Position numbers and translations under genes: made by a program
The notes under the pieces: generated by a model
What the model saw: the letters and a program-made list of their open reading frames with translations, nothing else
Told to the model about the DNA's origin: nothing
Databases searched by the model: none
Assembly (NCBI GenBank): GCA_024236295.1
Contig: JACKKT010000001.1
Span: 186,001-250,000 of the forward strand
From: Kordiimonadaceae bacterium
GTDB taxonomy: Bacteria; Pseudomonadota; Alphaproteobacteria; Sphingomonadales; Emcibacteraceae
Direction of reading: 5' to 3'
Length of the DNA stretch: 64,000 bases
Shown here: one piece after another, positions 16,875 to 25,805 of the stretch
Numbering within the stretch: the first letter of the stretch is position 1
How the letters are laid out: each line of letters opens with the position of its first letter

Positions 16875-17876
16875 ATGACAAAAAATGATGCAGTAACAGA
16901 GAGCGGCATGTTGAAAAATGCAGGGGTCGTCATTATTGGCCGTAACGAAGGTCAGCGGCTTAAAGCCTGTATTGCGTCAGTTTTAAATTCTGGTGTCAAA
17001 CATATTGTTTATGTGGATTCCTGTTCGTCAGACGGCAGTGCAGAATTGGCAAAATCCTTTAAAATTGATGTGGTTGAGCTTGATCAAGAGTTCCCCTTAA
17101 CCGCCGCACGTGCCAGAAATGCCGGTTTTAAATTTCTAAATGAAACTGTTGATGGACTTGTCTATGTGCATTTTATAGATGGTGATTGTGAACTGGACGA
17201 AAACTGGCTTGAAAATGCGATCAGGGCCTTTGAAGTTTCAACGGACGTTGCGGTCATTTGCGGGCGACTTCGTGAAAAATATCGTGAATTAACGCTCTAT
17301 AATCGGCTTTGTGATATGGCGTGGTATATCAAGCCGGGCGAAATTAATTCCTGCGGCGGCATTGCCACCATCAGAGCAGATATATTCCATAAACATAACG
17401 GCTTTAATACAAACCTTATTGCGGGTGAAGAGCCGGAATTTTATCATCGCCTCAGAAAAGCGGGGCGTAAGATTATGTGCCTTGACGCGCCCATGGGTTT
17501 TCATGATGCGGCCATGATGCATTATAAAGCATGGTGGATCAGATCGGTCCGGACCGGTTTTTCATATGCCAATGCAGTGGAATGGGGGCGGTGGGCCAAA
17601 GAACGAAAAAGTCTGGTGATTTGGGGTGGACTTTATCCGCTTATCCTGATCGCTTCATTTTTGAAATATCCTTTACTGGCCCTTTTTATTCTTGTGCTTT
17701 TTCCCATTCAGATACTGAGAATTTATCAGGGATTGAAGATGCCTTATTCACCCGGGGACAAGTTTTTATATGCTACATTTTGTATGATTGATAAAATTCC
17801 GGAATTTTTAGGATTTTTAAAGTATCACTACGTTAAGATGAGCGGCAGCAAACAAAATATCATTGAGTATAAATAA
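16875..17876 (+). CDS. family 2 glycosyltransferase
   Basis: The 333-residue protein has a GT-A glycosyltransferase domain at the N-terminus: VVIIGRNEG (about residues 18-26), VYVDSCSSDGSAELA and the metal-binding region VHFIDGDCELDENWL (DGD in place of the usual DxD). Later segments such as GGIATIRADIF and GEEPEFYHRLRKAG fit the acceptor and catalytic-base region (ED/EE motif). Two hydrophobic stretches near residues 250-285 suggest membrane attachment at the cytoplasmic face. It probably adds one sugar to the lipid-linked repeat unit. An in-frame ATG at 16908 is an alternative start. Donor and linkage cannot be told. Confidence 0.88.
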   Translation: MTKNDAVTESGMLKNAGVVIIGRNEGQRLKACIASVLNSGVKHIVYVDSCSSDGSAELAKSFKIDVVELDQEFPLTAARARNAGFKFLNETVDGLVYVHFIDGDCELDENWLENAIRAFEVSTDVAVICGRLREKYRELTLYNRLCDMAWYIKPGEINSCGGIATIRADIFHKHNGFNTNLIAGEEPEFYHRLRKAGRKIMCLDAPMGFHDAAMMHYKAWWIRSVRTGFSYANAVEWGRWAKERKSLVIWGGLYPLILIASFLKYPLLALFILVLFPIQILRIYQGLKMPYSPGDKFLYATFCMIDKIPEFLGFLKYHYVKMSGSKQNIIEYK

Positions 17877-17910
17877 AATTACAATATTGAAAGTCGGGAA
17901 CAGGAAATAA

Positions 17911-18417
17911 ATGTCTGAAGTATCAGCAGAAATACCGGATTGGAGCCGGGAGAAGCCAAGACGTTTCTGGGATCCCGGAAGGCGGTTACTTCGGGCAATC
18001 AGAAATTATCAGGCTTTGGAGCAGGGTAATAAAGGGTTTTTCACAAAAGTAGCACAAAAATATTGGGTCCTGTCCCACCGATTCTGGTCGGTGGTGACGG
18101 GGGCGGAAATTGATCTTAAGTGCAATATTGGTGGTGGGCTTCTTATCCCCCATCCAAATGGTATTGTCATTCATCCAGCTACGGTGATTGGCCCAAACTG
18201 TCTTATATTTCAGCAGGTGACATTGGGAACATTAACCGGCGGTGCCCCGAAAGTTGGCGGGCATGTCGACATCGGCTGTGGCGCAAAAATACTGGGGGAA
18301 ATTACATTGGGGGATCATTCGCGGGTAGGGGCAAATGCCGTCGTGCTTTATGATGTTGCCCCAAATCAGACTGTTGTTGGCATACCCGCTACCCCGGTAA
18401 AGGCAGAGACAAAATAA
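17911..18417 (+). CDS. hexapeptide-repeat O-acetyltransferase (CysE/LbH-like)
   Basis: This 168-residue protein is a left-handed beta-helix acyltransferase of the serine O-acetyltransferase type. Residues 65-165 show repeated hexapeptides (IGGGLLIPHPNGIVIHPA, IGPNCLIFQQVTLG, VDIGCGAKILG, LGDHSRVGANAVVL) and the PNQTVVGIPATPV end. The N-terminal helix region is shorter than in CysE, and the gene sits between glycosyltransferases, so it more likely acetylates a sugar of the EPS than serine. Its stop is directly followed by the ATG of the next glycosyltransferase gene. Confidence 0.85.
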   Translation: MSEVSAEIPDWSREKPRRFWDPGRRLLRAIRNYQALEQGNKGFFTKVAQKYWVLSHRFWSVVTGAEIDLKCNIGGGLLIPHPNGIVIHPATVIGPNCLIFQQVTLGTLTGGAPKVGGHVDIGCGAKILGEITLGDHSRVGANAVVLYDVAPNQTVVGIPATPVKAETK

Positions 18418-19620
18418 ATGGCGCTTAAAGAAAAAAATATCGCCTATCTGGCGCCTGCTATTCCGGCATTGTCGGAAACATTTGTCTATAATGAAATTTT
18501 TGCCTTGCGCGAACGGGACTACAAAATATTTCCCCTGTCAATTCACCGACCAGTGGATGTTTCAGAATCCATTAGAGAAAAAATGGGTCCTGTTCATTAT
18601 CTTTATAAAGATGGGGTGATTATTTTTATTATGGCTTTTTTTCAGTGTCTTTTCACAAGGCCGATGGGCACTTTGAAGGCACTGGGACTGCTGATATCAG
18701 ATTTTTTTCATGTAGGGCTCTTCAATCTGGCGGCTTATAAGCTGATTTATCAGTTTTTTGCTGCCTGCCGTGCGGCACGGTTATTCATCGTAAATGGAAA
18801 TGAACATATTCATGTTCATTTTGGCAATGTGCCATGTCAGGTCGCTATGTATGCTTCGGCCATCAGCAGTATACCCTTTACAGTAACTTCCCACGCCAAT
18901 GATATTTTTGAACATGGACTTCTTTTAAAAAGAAAAGCGGAGCGGGCGAAATATTTTGTCACCATTTCAGATTTCAACAGGCGCTTTTTATTGGAAATCG
19001 GTCTACCGGCGAACAAAATACGTATTGTGCGCTGCGGGGTCGATCTGAAATATGACGGGGCGGAAAAAAATACGAGCGAGAAAATCAGGCTTTGTTCACT
19101 TGGCCGCCTAGTGGAAAAGAAAGGGATGCTGACCTTAATTGACGCTGTAGCGCTCTTAAAAGAAAGAGGTGTCCCGGTATCTCTGTCCATTGCCGGCGAT
19201 GGGCCGGAGCGGGGGCAAATTGAAAAAAGTATTGCTGAGAAGAATTTAACTGACCATGTGGAAATGATCGGTGCTCTTGATAATAAGGATGTGGGGCCAT
19301 GGATGGCAAAACATGATATTTTTGTTCTGGCCTGCCAAAAGGATAAGAATGGCGACATGGACGGTATCCCCGTCGTGCTGATGGAAGCGATGATGCTTGG
19401 TCTATCGGTTATATCAACAAGGATATCGGGAATACCGGAATTGATTATAGATGGGAAAACAGGCCTGCTGGTTGAGCCGAAAGACGCTGAAGCACTGGCG
19501 GAGGCAATAGTAAAACGTGACATTCAGCATAGTCTTATTGATAATGCAGCAAATCATGTTCTGAGCGAATTTGGTCGCGATGTTAATATTGACAGGCTGG
19601 AAACGCTGTTTAACGAATAA
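18418..19620 (+). CDS. family 4 glycosyltransferase
   Basis: The 400-residue protein has the GT-B fold of family GT4, close in pattern to colanic-acid type transferases. N-terminal domain: LAPAIPALSETFVYNEI (residues 11-27) and HVHFGNVPCQVAMY; C-terminal domain: CSLGRLVEKKGM, LSIAGDGPERGQIE, and the E-x7-E nucleotide-sugar region from PVVLMEAMMLGLSVISTR through GIPELI. The ATG follows the previous stop codon directly. It is a retaining transferase acting at the cytoplasmic side of the membrane; donor and acceptor are unknown. Confidence 0.9.
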   Translation: MALKEKNIAYLAPAIPALSETFVYNEIFALRERDYKIFPLSIHRPVDVSESIREKMGPVHYLYKDGVIIFIMAFFQCLFTRPMGTLKALGLLISDFFHVGLFNLAAYKLIYQFFAACRAARLFIVNGNEHIHVHFGNVPCQVAMYASAISSIPFTVTSHANDIFEHGLLLKRKAERAKYFVTISDFNRRFLLEIGLPANKIRIVRCGVDLKYDGAEKNTSEKIRLCSLGRLVEKKGMLTLIDAVALLKERGVPVSLSIAGDGPERGQIEKSIAEKNLTDHVEMIGALDNKDVGPWMAKHDIFVLACQKDKNGDMDGIPVVLMEAMMLGLSVISTRISGIPELIIDGKTGLLVEPKDAEALAEAIVKRDIQHSLIDNAANHVLSEFGRDVNIDRLETLFNE

Positions 19621-19629
19621 GATGAGAAT

Positions 19630-20553
19630 ATGAGCTATTTAATTATATCACCCTGCCGGAATGAGGCAAAATTTATGCGCCAGACGCTCGACAGCGTTGC
19701 CGGGCAAAGCATATTGCCGACAAGATGGGTTATTGTTGATGACGGCTCAACCGATGAAACAGCGGAAATATTAGCCGAATATGTCGAGAAATTTGCGTGG
19801 ATTTCGGTCGTTACCAATGAAAACCGAGGAAGACGTGCAGTAGGACCAGGCGTGATTGAAGCCTTTTATAAAGGCTATGGTAGCGTAAGCCCCAATGAAT
19901 TTGACTATATATGCAAACTGGATATGGATCTGATCCTGCCTCCTGATTATTTCAGAATTCTGATGGAAAAGATGGCAGAAAATCCAAGACTTGGATGTTT
20001 CAGCGGAAAACCCTATTATATAGATGGTGACAAGCAGGTCAGTGAAAAATGCGGTGATGAAATGTGTGTAGGCGCCTCTAAATTTTACCGCAGACAATGT
20101 TTTGAGGAAATAGGGGGCTTTGTCAGCGAAGTCATGTGGGATGCGATAGATTGCCATCGCTGCCGATATCTTGGCTGGATCGCCTGTAGTAGTGATGATC
20201 CGCGGATAAGATTTATCCATCTTAGGCCAATGGGTTCAAGTCAGAAGGGCATACTTACCGGTCGGATGCGCCACGGATACGGACAATATTATATGGGAAG
20301 CAGTTTACTATATTTTATGGCAACCGCCGTCTACAGGATGGTGCGGCCGCCCTATATAATTGGCGGACTGGCAATGGCTTGGGGCTTTATTAAAAGCATG
20401 ATTTACAGAAAGCCGCAACAATCCGACAAAAAACTGATTTCATTTATTAGAAATTATCAGCGACGGGCATTACTGGTTGGTAAAAAACAGGCCATTGATG
20501 AAATCAATGACGCTATGAAGCCAAAGTGGGAGAAGGCGCACCATGAAAGCTGA
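19630..20553 (+). CDS. family 2 glycosyltransferase
   Basis: The 307-residue GT-A glycosyltransferase begins with ISPCRNEAKFMRQTLDSVAG and VIVDDGSTDETAEIL (residues 6-50), the typical nucleotide-binding start of GT2 enzymes, and has the metal-binding KLDMDLILPPDYF (DMD) near residue 100. A hydrophobic segment around 225-260 may attach it to the membrane. Its end overlaps the start of the GT26-STAS gene by 11 bases, so these two are coupled. Probable role: one transfer step in repeat-unit assembly. Confidence 0.9.
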   Translation: MSYLIISPCRNEAKFMRQTLDSVAGQSILPTRWVIVDDGSTDETAEILAEYVEKFAWISVVTNENRGRRAVGPGVIEAFYKGYGSVSPNEFDYICKLDMDLILPPDYFRILMEKMAENPRLGCFSGKPYYIDGDKQVSEKCGDEMCVGASKFYRRQCFEEIGGFVSEVMWDAIDCHRCRYLGWIACSSDDPRIRFIHLRPMGSSQKGILTGRMRHGYGQYYMGSSLLYFMATAVYRMVRPPYIIGGLAMAWGFIKSMIYRKPQQSDKKLISFIRNYQRRALLVGKKQAIDEINDAMKPKWEKAHHES

Positions 20554-21637
20554 TCGTGATATATATAACCTGTTGGGATTAAGTTTTGATGCCGTGACCA
20601 TGGAGGAAACGGCCACAAAAATTATTGACGCTATCCGCAGCAAAAGAAAATTATTTTTATCGACCCCGAACCTGAATTTCCTGATTGCCGGTCAGCATGA
20701 TGAAAATTTCAGAAAGTCTGTCCTTCATTCTGATCTAAGCATAGCTGACGGCATGCCGATTGTGTTTATGTGTAAACTGCTTGATATCCCCATCAGAAAA
20801 CGGGTTGCTGGGTCCAGTCTTATTGATTTCCTTCAAGATGACGACCGTTGCAGGAAAAAACCGATAAAGGTTTTTTTCTTCGGCGGGCAGGATGGCATAG
20901 CGGAACAAGCCCATGAAATATTAAACGAAAAAAAATGTGGTCTGGAAAGTGTCGGGTACCTGAACCCCGGCTTTGGCAGTGTCGAAGATATGAGCAGTGA
21001 CGAAATCATTGATGAAATAAATGAAGCGAAAGCCGATTTTATTATCGTTTCACTAGGTGCGAAAAAAGGCCAGGCCTGGATTGAAAATAATCGTGACAGT
21101 TTAAATGCTTATGTAATCAGCCATCTTGGGGCGGTTGTCAATTTCATTGCCGGGAATGTGAAGAGAGCACCAGACTGGGTACAGAACCTACATCTGGAAT
21201 GGTTTTGGCGGATTAAGGAAGAGCCGGAATTATTCAGCAGATACTGGAATGATGGTTGTGCCTTTCTAAAATTGATTTTTAAAAATATTTTACCATACAG
21301 ATCTCTGATCAAAAGGCACACCACCCGGTCAACACCGTATATTTTGCCGGTTTTTAAGAAAAGAACCGTAATATTAAAAGGTGATCTGACGATAGAAATA
21401 CGGGACAGTGTCATAGCAATGTTTAACGAAATTATGAAACGGGAAGGTGACTTTGAGCTTGATATGACAAAAGTCGGCTATATTGATCCGTCTATTTTGG
21501 CCCAATTGATGCTATTTAATGAAGAAATGGAAAGCAACGGGCATAAAGTAACCCTGATAAATCCAAATAAATTAATAAAAAGAATATTTGATCTTAATTG
21601 TCTGGGTTTCAATATCAAAACAAATAAAACAAAATAA
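20543..21637 (+). CDS. WecG/TagA/CpsF (GT26) glycosyltransferase fused to a STAS domain
   Basis: The first 245 residues form a GT26 domain: FLSTPNLNFLIA, LSIADGMPIVFMCKLL with RVAGSSLIDFL, VFFFGGQDGIAEQA, LGYLNPGFG-like and FIIVSLGAKKGQAWIE, and VKRAPDWVQNLHLEWFWR at the end of the domain. GT26 enzymes add a sugar to a polyprenyl-diphosphate-linked sugar. After a linker, residues 274-358 look like a STAS (anti-anti-sigma-type) domain: VILKGDLTIEIRDSV, then DMTKVGYIDPSILAQLMLF and a final VTLINPNKLIKRIFDLNCLGF. In STAS regulators the segment reads D-S-S-G; here it is D-P-S-I, so the usual phosphorylated Ser is absent. The domain may bind a partner or a nucleotide. Fusion within one frame is clear; its function is unknown. 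Confidence 0.85.
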   Translation: MKADRDIYNLLGLSFDAVTMEETATKIIDAIRSKRKLFLSTPNLNFLIAGQHDENFRKSVLHSDLSIADGMPIVFMCKLLDIPIRKRVAGSSLIDFLQDDDRCRKKPIKVFFFGGQDGIAEQAHEILNEKKCGLESVGYLNPGFGSVEDMSSDEIIDEINEAKADFIIVSLGAKKGQAWIENNRDSLNAYVISHLGAVVNFIAGNVKRAPDWVQNLHLEWFWRIKEEPELFSRYWNDGCAFLKLIFKNILPYRSLIKRHTTRSTPYILPVFKKRTVILKGDLTIEIRDSVIAMFNEIMKREGDFELDMTKVGYIDPSILAQLMLFNEEMESNGHKVTLINPNKLIKRIFDLNCLGFNIKTNKTK

Positions 21638-21752
21638 ATCAATAAAATAGACAATAAACTTAATAATTTAATCGAGCCCACATACACTGTTTTTTTACTT
21701 TTCTTTGTGATAATCTCGTCAAATTATAAATCGTAATAAAAAATTAAAATGG

Positions 21753-23333
21753 ATGAGTATTATTTCTGACACTACACACCCCAATATAATCAGGCAACAT
21801 CCTGTTCAGTTTATTCTGCTTGGCGTCTCGCTGTTTTTCAGTCTGGCAGCATTCAGTGGCGGATTATTAAACCAGTATGGGCGCTGGTTGACACAGGATG
21901 AGTATAGCCATGGTTTTCTTATTCCGGCTATATCGCTCTGGATGCTCTGGGACAGAAGAGAGGCTCTTGCGGCTAGCATAGGCAAGCCAATGTGGGCTGG
22001 TATTGCTGTTATTCTGGTCTCCGGCTTTATGCTGCTTGTTGGGGAACTGAGCGCCATTTTTATTCTGGTACAGACGGGATTTATTCTTTCTCTTCTTGGT
22101 ATCTCACTTGTATTTGGTGGCATGACGTTATTACGTCTGACAGCATTGCCAATTCTGTTTTTGCTTTTTGCGATCCCGATGCCTTATTTTCTTGATTCAA
22201 TTATGTCCTGGCGACTTCAGCTTATTTCTTCGGAATTAGGTGTATTTTTTATAAGGCTTATGAGTATCCCCGTTTTTCTGGAAGGAAATGTAATTGATCT
22301 AGGCATTTATAAGCTTCAGGTGGTGGATGCCTGTAGTGGCTTAAGATATTTATATCCACTTACCAGTCTTGGGTTTCTGGTCGCATATCTGTTTAAAGCG
22401 CCATTTTGGCAACGCACGATTGTTTTTCTTTCGACAATACCAATTACAATTTTCATGAATAGTTTTAGAATTGGTATGGTTGGTGTTCTTGTTGAATATT
22501 GGGGTGGTGGAATGGCTGATGGTCTTTTGCATTATTTTGAAGGCTGGGTCATTTTCATGGCATGTGCAGCAATATTATGCGGTGAAGTCTGGCTTTTTAC
22601 CAAATTTACCAATCAGGGTGATTTTTTTGAACTTTTTGATCTTCCGGAAATAGTAGCCAAGCCATTGAAGGCAGATGAAAAGGGTGAAAATATTTTACCT
22701 ATAGCTATAACAGCCGGTTTTATGATTTTGTCGACAGTTGTTATTTTAAACATCACTGATCGTCAGGAAATTGTGCCAGAGCGCATGAGGTTTGTTTCTT
22801 TCCCAAGCGAAATTGATGGTTGGGAATCAAGAAAAACATATCTGGAACCGAATGTAGAAAAGGCACTTGGACTTGATGATTATATTTTAGCGGATTACAG
22901 ATCCCCAATGCGCAGCATGCCTGTTAATCTATATGTGGCCTATTATTCATCACAAAGAAAAGGAATATCACCACATTCACCGAGAGTCTGTATCCCCGGG
23001 GGCGGATGGCTGATTACAGAGTTTGATCGCATTGAAATCAACGTTCGCGGACAAAGCGAGCCAATGCCGATAAATCGTGCTATAATCGAACGCGAGCGGG
23101 ACCGACAGCTGGTTTATTACTGGTTTGATCAGCGCGGACATAAAATGTCGAATGAATATCTGATGAAATGGTATCTGGTAAAAGATGCCATTTTCAGAAA
23201 CAGAACAGACGGATCACTTGTCCGTCTGACGACACCTATTTTTGAAGGTGAAGAAGTCCAGGATGCCGAGAAACGGATACAAACCTTTCTTGATGAAATT
23301 GCGCCGGATTTACCTTCTTATTTACCGAATTAA
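21753..23333 (+). CDS. xrtD: exosortase D (VPLPA-CTERM type) with fused EpsI-like domain
   Basis: The 526-residue protein has an N-terminal exosortase domain with about eight membrane segments. It carries the catalytic triad: Cys194 in VVDACSGLRYLYPL, Arg239 in FMNSFRIGMVG and His260 in LLHYFEGW. After about residue 300 a soluble EpsI/DUF3485-type domain follows (SFPSEIDGWESRK to CIPGGGWLI). This fusion and the VPLPA-type substrate at 3822 fit exosortase D, which cleaves C-terminal sorting signals at the membrane and hands the protein to an unknown acceptor. The ATG lacks a clear Shine-Dalgarno; 115 noncoding bases precede it. Assignment to the D subtype depends on the substrate motif and fusion, not on a database search. 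Confidence 0.88.
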   Translation: MSIISDTTHPNIIRQHPVQFILLGVSLFFSLAAFSGGLLNQYGRWLTQDEYSHGFLIPAISLWMLWDRREALAASIGKPMWAGIAVILVSGFMLLVGELSAIFILVQTGFILSLLGISLVFGGMTLLRLTALPILFLLFAIPMPYFLDSIMSWRLQLISSELGVFFIRLMSIPVFLEGNVIDLGIYKLQVVDACSGLRYLYPLTSLGFLVAYLFKAPFWQRTIVFLSTIPITIFMNSFRIGMVGVLVEYWGGGMADGLLHYFEGWVIFMACAAILCGEVWLFTKFTNQGDFFELFDLPEIVAKPLKADEKGENILPIAITAGFMILSTVVILNITDRQEIVPERMRFVSFPSEIDGWESRKTYLEPNVEKALGLDDYILADYRSPMRSMPVNLYVAYYSSQRKGISPHSPRVCIPGGGWLITEFDRIEINVRGQSEPMPINRAIIERERDRQLVYYWFDQRGHKMSNEYLMKWYLVKDAIFRNRTDGSLVRLTTPIFEGEEVQDAEKRIQTFLDEIAPDLPSYLPN

Positions 23334-23342
23334 CAAATTGAT

Positions 23343-25778
23343 ATGAGTACTGGAAAAAAAATGACCAAGCATATTGAAATTAAAGCAGTTAAAAAAACAG
23401 TCCGTGCCCTGATGATGGGTGTCTGTTTGATTGGCTTTGCTGCCTGTAGTTCACCGGAAGAGGTGAAACAGTCCCATTATGAACGCGGCATGGAATTGCT
23501 TGCCGATCAGGATGTGGTCAAGGCCAGTATCGAATTTCGAAATGCATTGCAGATTGATGATACATTTGTACCTGCCTGGTATGGTATGTCGCTTGTTGAA
23601 GAAAAGAACGAGGAGTGGGGCAAGGTCATCGCGCTGCTTAATAAAGTTATCGAGCTGGATCCCACCAATATAGAAGCCCACACCCGTCTTGGTACATTAT
23701 TACTAATGGTTGGAGAGCTGGATAAGGCTGTGGAAATCAGTGAAGCTGCCCTTCTTATAGATAACCAAAACCCTGAAGTTCTGGCCCTTAGAGGGGCAAC
23801 ACTATTAAAGCTTGAAGATGCGAAAGGGGCGGTTGAATTTGCCAATAAAGCGCTCTCTATTGAGCCTGGTAATTTAAAAGCAATACAGATATTGGCGGCT
23901 GAGCGATTTGCAGCCAGCGATTATGATGGCGCCCTTAAATTTATTAATGATGCACGAGATAATCTGGCAGCTAATAAGGACCTGATGCTGATCACGGTTC
24001 TGATTTATGAAACGAAAGGTGATATTGACAAGGCGGAAGAAGTTTATAAAGAGCTGGTTGCCGCTTATCCTGACGATCAGAAAGTGCACCTGTCCTTTGT
24101 CAATTTTTATATTAAACATAATAATACCGATGCGGCAGAGAGGGAAGTCAGGGCAATTGCTGCTGCTGATCCGACCGATTACGAAAAAAATATTAATGTC
24201 GTTCGTTTTCTTAATTCCTACCGAAACAGTGCGGCAGCCGAAGCGGAACTAAACAACTTGATTGAAAGAGGTGTGGATGTTGTACGGTATCAGCTTGCGC
24301 TTGCGGAATTTTACCTCGGTAACGGCAAAAAGGATGACGCTAAAACTGTTCTTAATAAAATTGTCGACAGAACGGGCAGTTCCGAGGATGGTCTTATTGC
24401 CCGCTCAAGACTGGGACAGATGGCTATTGACGATGGAAATATCGAGGAAGCGTCCGATATAATTGCTGAAATTCTTGGCATTGATTCTAAAAATGTGTCG
24501 GCGCTTGAAATGCGTGGGGGAATTTCGCTTGCAAAAAATGATTATGATAACGCGATACAGGATTTAAGGATTGTGCTGAGTGAAACACCGGATTCCGTTC
24601 GCGCATCATTGCTTCTGTCCAAAGCGTATGAATTAAATGGGTCAATTGAACTGGCAGACGATACATTTGCAGATGCACTTCGTTATAGCAATGAGGACCC
24701 GTCTGTTGCTGTTGCGTATGCTGAGTTTCTGGTAAAACAATCAGCTGCACCAAGGGCGGAACAGGTTCTGATAGAAGCGTTGAAAGTGAATGCCAATAAT
24801 GTTCAGCTATTAAAATCGCTGGCGCAGATCAAACTCATGCGTCAGGACTGGAGTGGTGCACAGGATGTGGCCAATATTCTAGAGCAGGTTGATAAGGATG
24901 ATGAAGCCAGTACTGAAATTAAAGGGTTCGTCTATAGAGGCCAGCGAAATTATGATCAAAGCATTGAATCCTTTCAGAATGCCTATTCAAATTCCGGTGG
25001 AGCGAGCCGTCCGCTCAATTCATTGATTACGGCTTATATTCAGGCAGGAAAAGCGGGTGAGGCAAAAACATTCCTGAACAACCTGATAGCTGATGATGAA
25101 AATAATTATCAGGCCCTTGTCCTGCTTGGTCAGGTCAACATGGTTTCTAATAATAATGATGAGGCAGTAAAGTCATTTAACAGGGCCATTGAAGCTGATC
25201 CGACTAAAGACCCGGCATTTTCAAATCTTGCTGCTTATTATATCCGTCAGGATAATCTGGACGAGGCCATGAAAGTCATAGACCGGGGCATTTCATCCGT
25301 TGAAAATAATACTGGCCTTAAGCTTTATAAAGCCAACCTTTATGAGAGAGAAAAAGATTATGAAGGGGCAATTGCTGTCTATGAAAACATGTATTCACAG
25401 GATGCTACAGTTGATATTGTAGTCAATAACTTAGCCAGCCTGCTTTCAGAACACCGTACTGATAATGAAAGTATGCAAAGAGCACAGCAGCTGGCAGCAC
25501 GCTTCCGTCAATCAACAATACCGCATTTCAAAGACACTCTGGGATGGATTTATTATAAAGTTGGTGATATACAGAATGCGACATCGGTATTACAGGATGT
25601 TGTGGAAAAGATGCCGAATAATGTATATTTCCGGTATCATCTGGGAATGAGTTATATGGCCGGTGACAGAAATGCAGCTGCTGCCAGAGAATTTGAAGAG
25701 GTTGTCAAGTTGGCAGAAAACCAGCCGTTTGAACAGCTTGACGAGGTAAAAGGGCTCCTTGCGGAATTAAAGCCGTAA
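23343..25778 (+). CDS. TPR-repeat lipoprotein of the exosortase/EPS locus (PrsT-like)
   Basis: The 811-residue protein has a lipoprotein signal peptide with lipobox GFAAC (Cys near residue 38) and then tandem tetratricopeptide repeats over almost the whole length, seen as recurring A-x-x-x-Y/F and DP/NP-turn units (for example AWYGMSLVEEKNEEWGKVIA, then KAVEISEAALLIDNQNPEVL). Giant TPR lipoproteins called PrsT accompany exosortases in EPS loci, where they probably scaffold assembly or export machinery at the membrane. It starts nine bases after the exosortase stop. ATG 23361 is an alternative start, six residues shorter; neither has a strong ribosome site. Confidence 0.88.
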   Translation: MSTGKKMTKHIEIKAVKKTVRALMMGVCLIGFAACSSPEEVKQSHYERGMELLADQDVVKASIEFRNALQIDDTFVPAWYGMSLVEEKNEEWGKVIALLNKVIELDPTNIEAHTRLGTLLLMVGELDKAVEISEAALLIDNQNPEVLALRGATLLKLEDAKGAVEFANKALSIEPGNLKAIQILAAERFAASDYDGALKFINDARDNLAANKDLMLITVLIYETKGDIDKAEEVYKELVAAYPDDQKVHLSFVNFYIKHNNTDAAEREVRAIAAADPTDYEKNINVVRFLNSYRNSAAAEAELNNLIERGVDVVRYQLALAEFYLGNGKKDDAKTVLNKIVDRTGSSEDGLIARSRLGQMAIDDGNIEEASDIIAEILGIDSKNVSALEMRGGISLAKNDYDNAIQDLRIVLSETPDSVRASLLLSKAYELNGSIELADDTFADALRYSNEDPSVAVAYAEFLVKQSAAPRAEQVLIEALKVNANNVQLLKSLAQIKLMRQDWSGAQDVANILEQVDKDDEASTEIKGFVYRGQRNYDQSIESFQNAYSNSGGASRPLNSLITAYIQAGKAGEAKTFLNNLIADDENNYQALVLLGQVNMVSNNNDEAVKSFNRAIEADPTKDPAFSNLAAYYIRQDNLDEAMKVIDRGISSVENNTGLKLYKANLYEREKDYEGAIAVYENMYSQDATVDIVVNNLASLLSEHRTDNESMQRAQQLAARFRQSTIPHFKDTLGWIYYKVGDIQNATSVLQDVVEKMPNNVYFRYHLGMSYMAGDRNAAAAREFEEVVKLAENQPFEQLDEVKGLLAELKP

Positions 25779-25805
25779 GCGAATTAAGGGTAAGTTTAGG
25801 TTAAG

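Noticed and set aside
18837..19523. Long antisense open frame (228 codons) inside the GT4 gene
   Set aside because: The plus strand codes for a well-motifed glycosyltransferase over the same stretch; the antisense product is Ser/Pro-rich without motifs or ribosome site.
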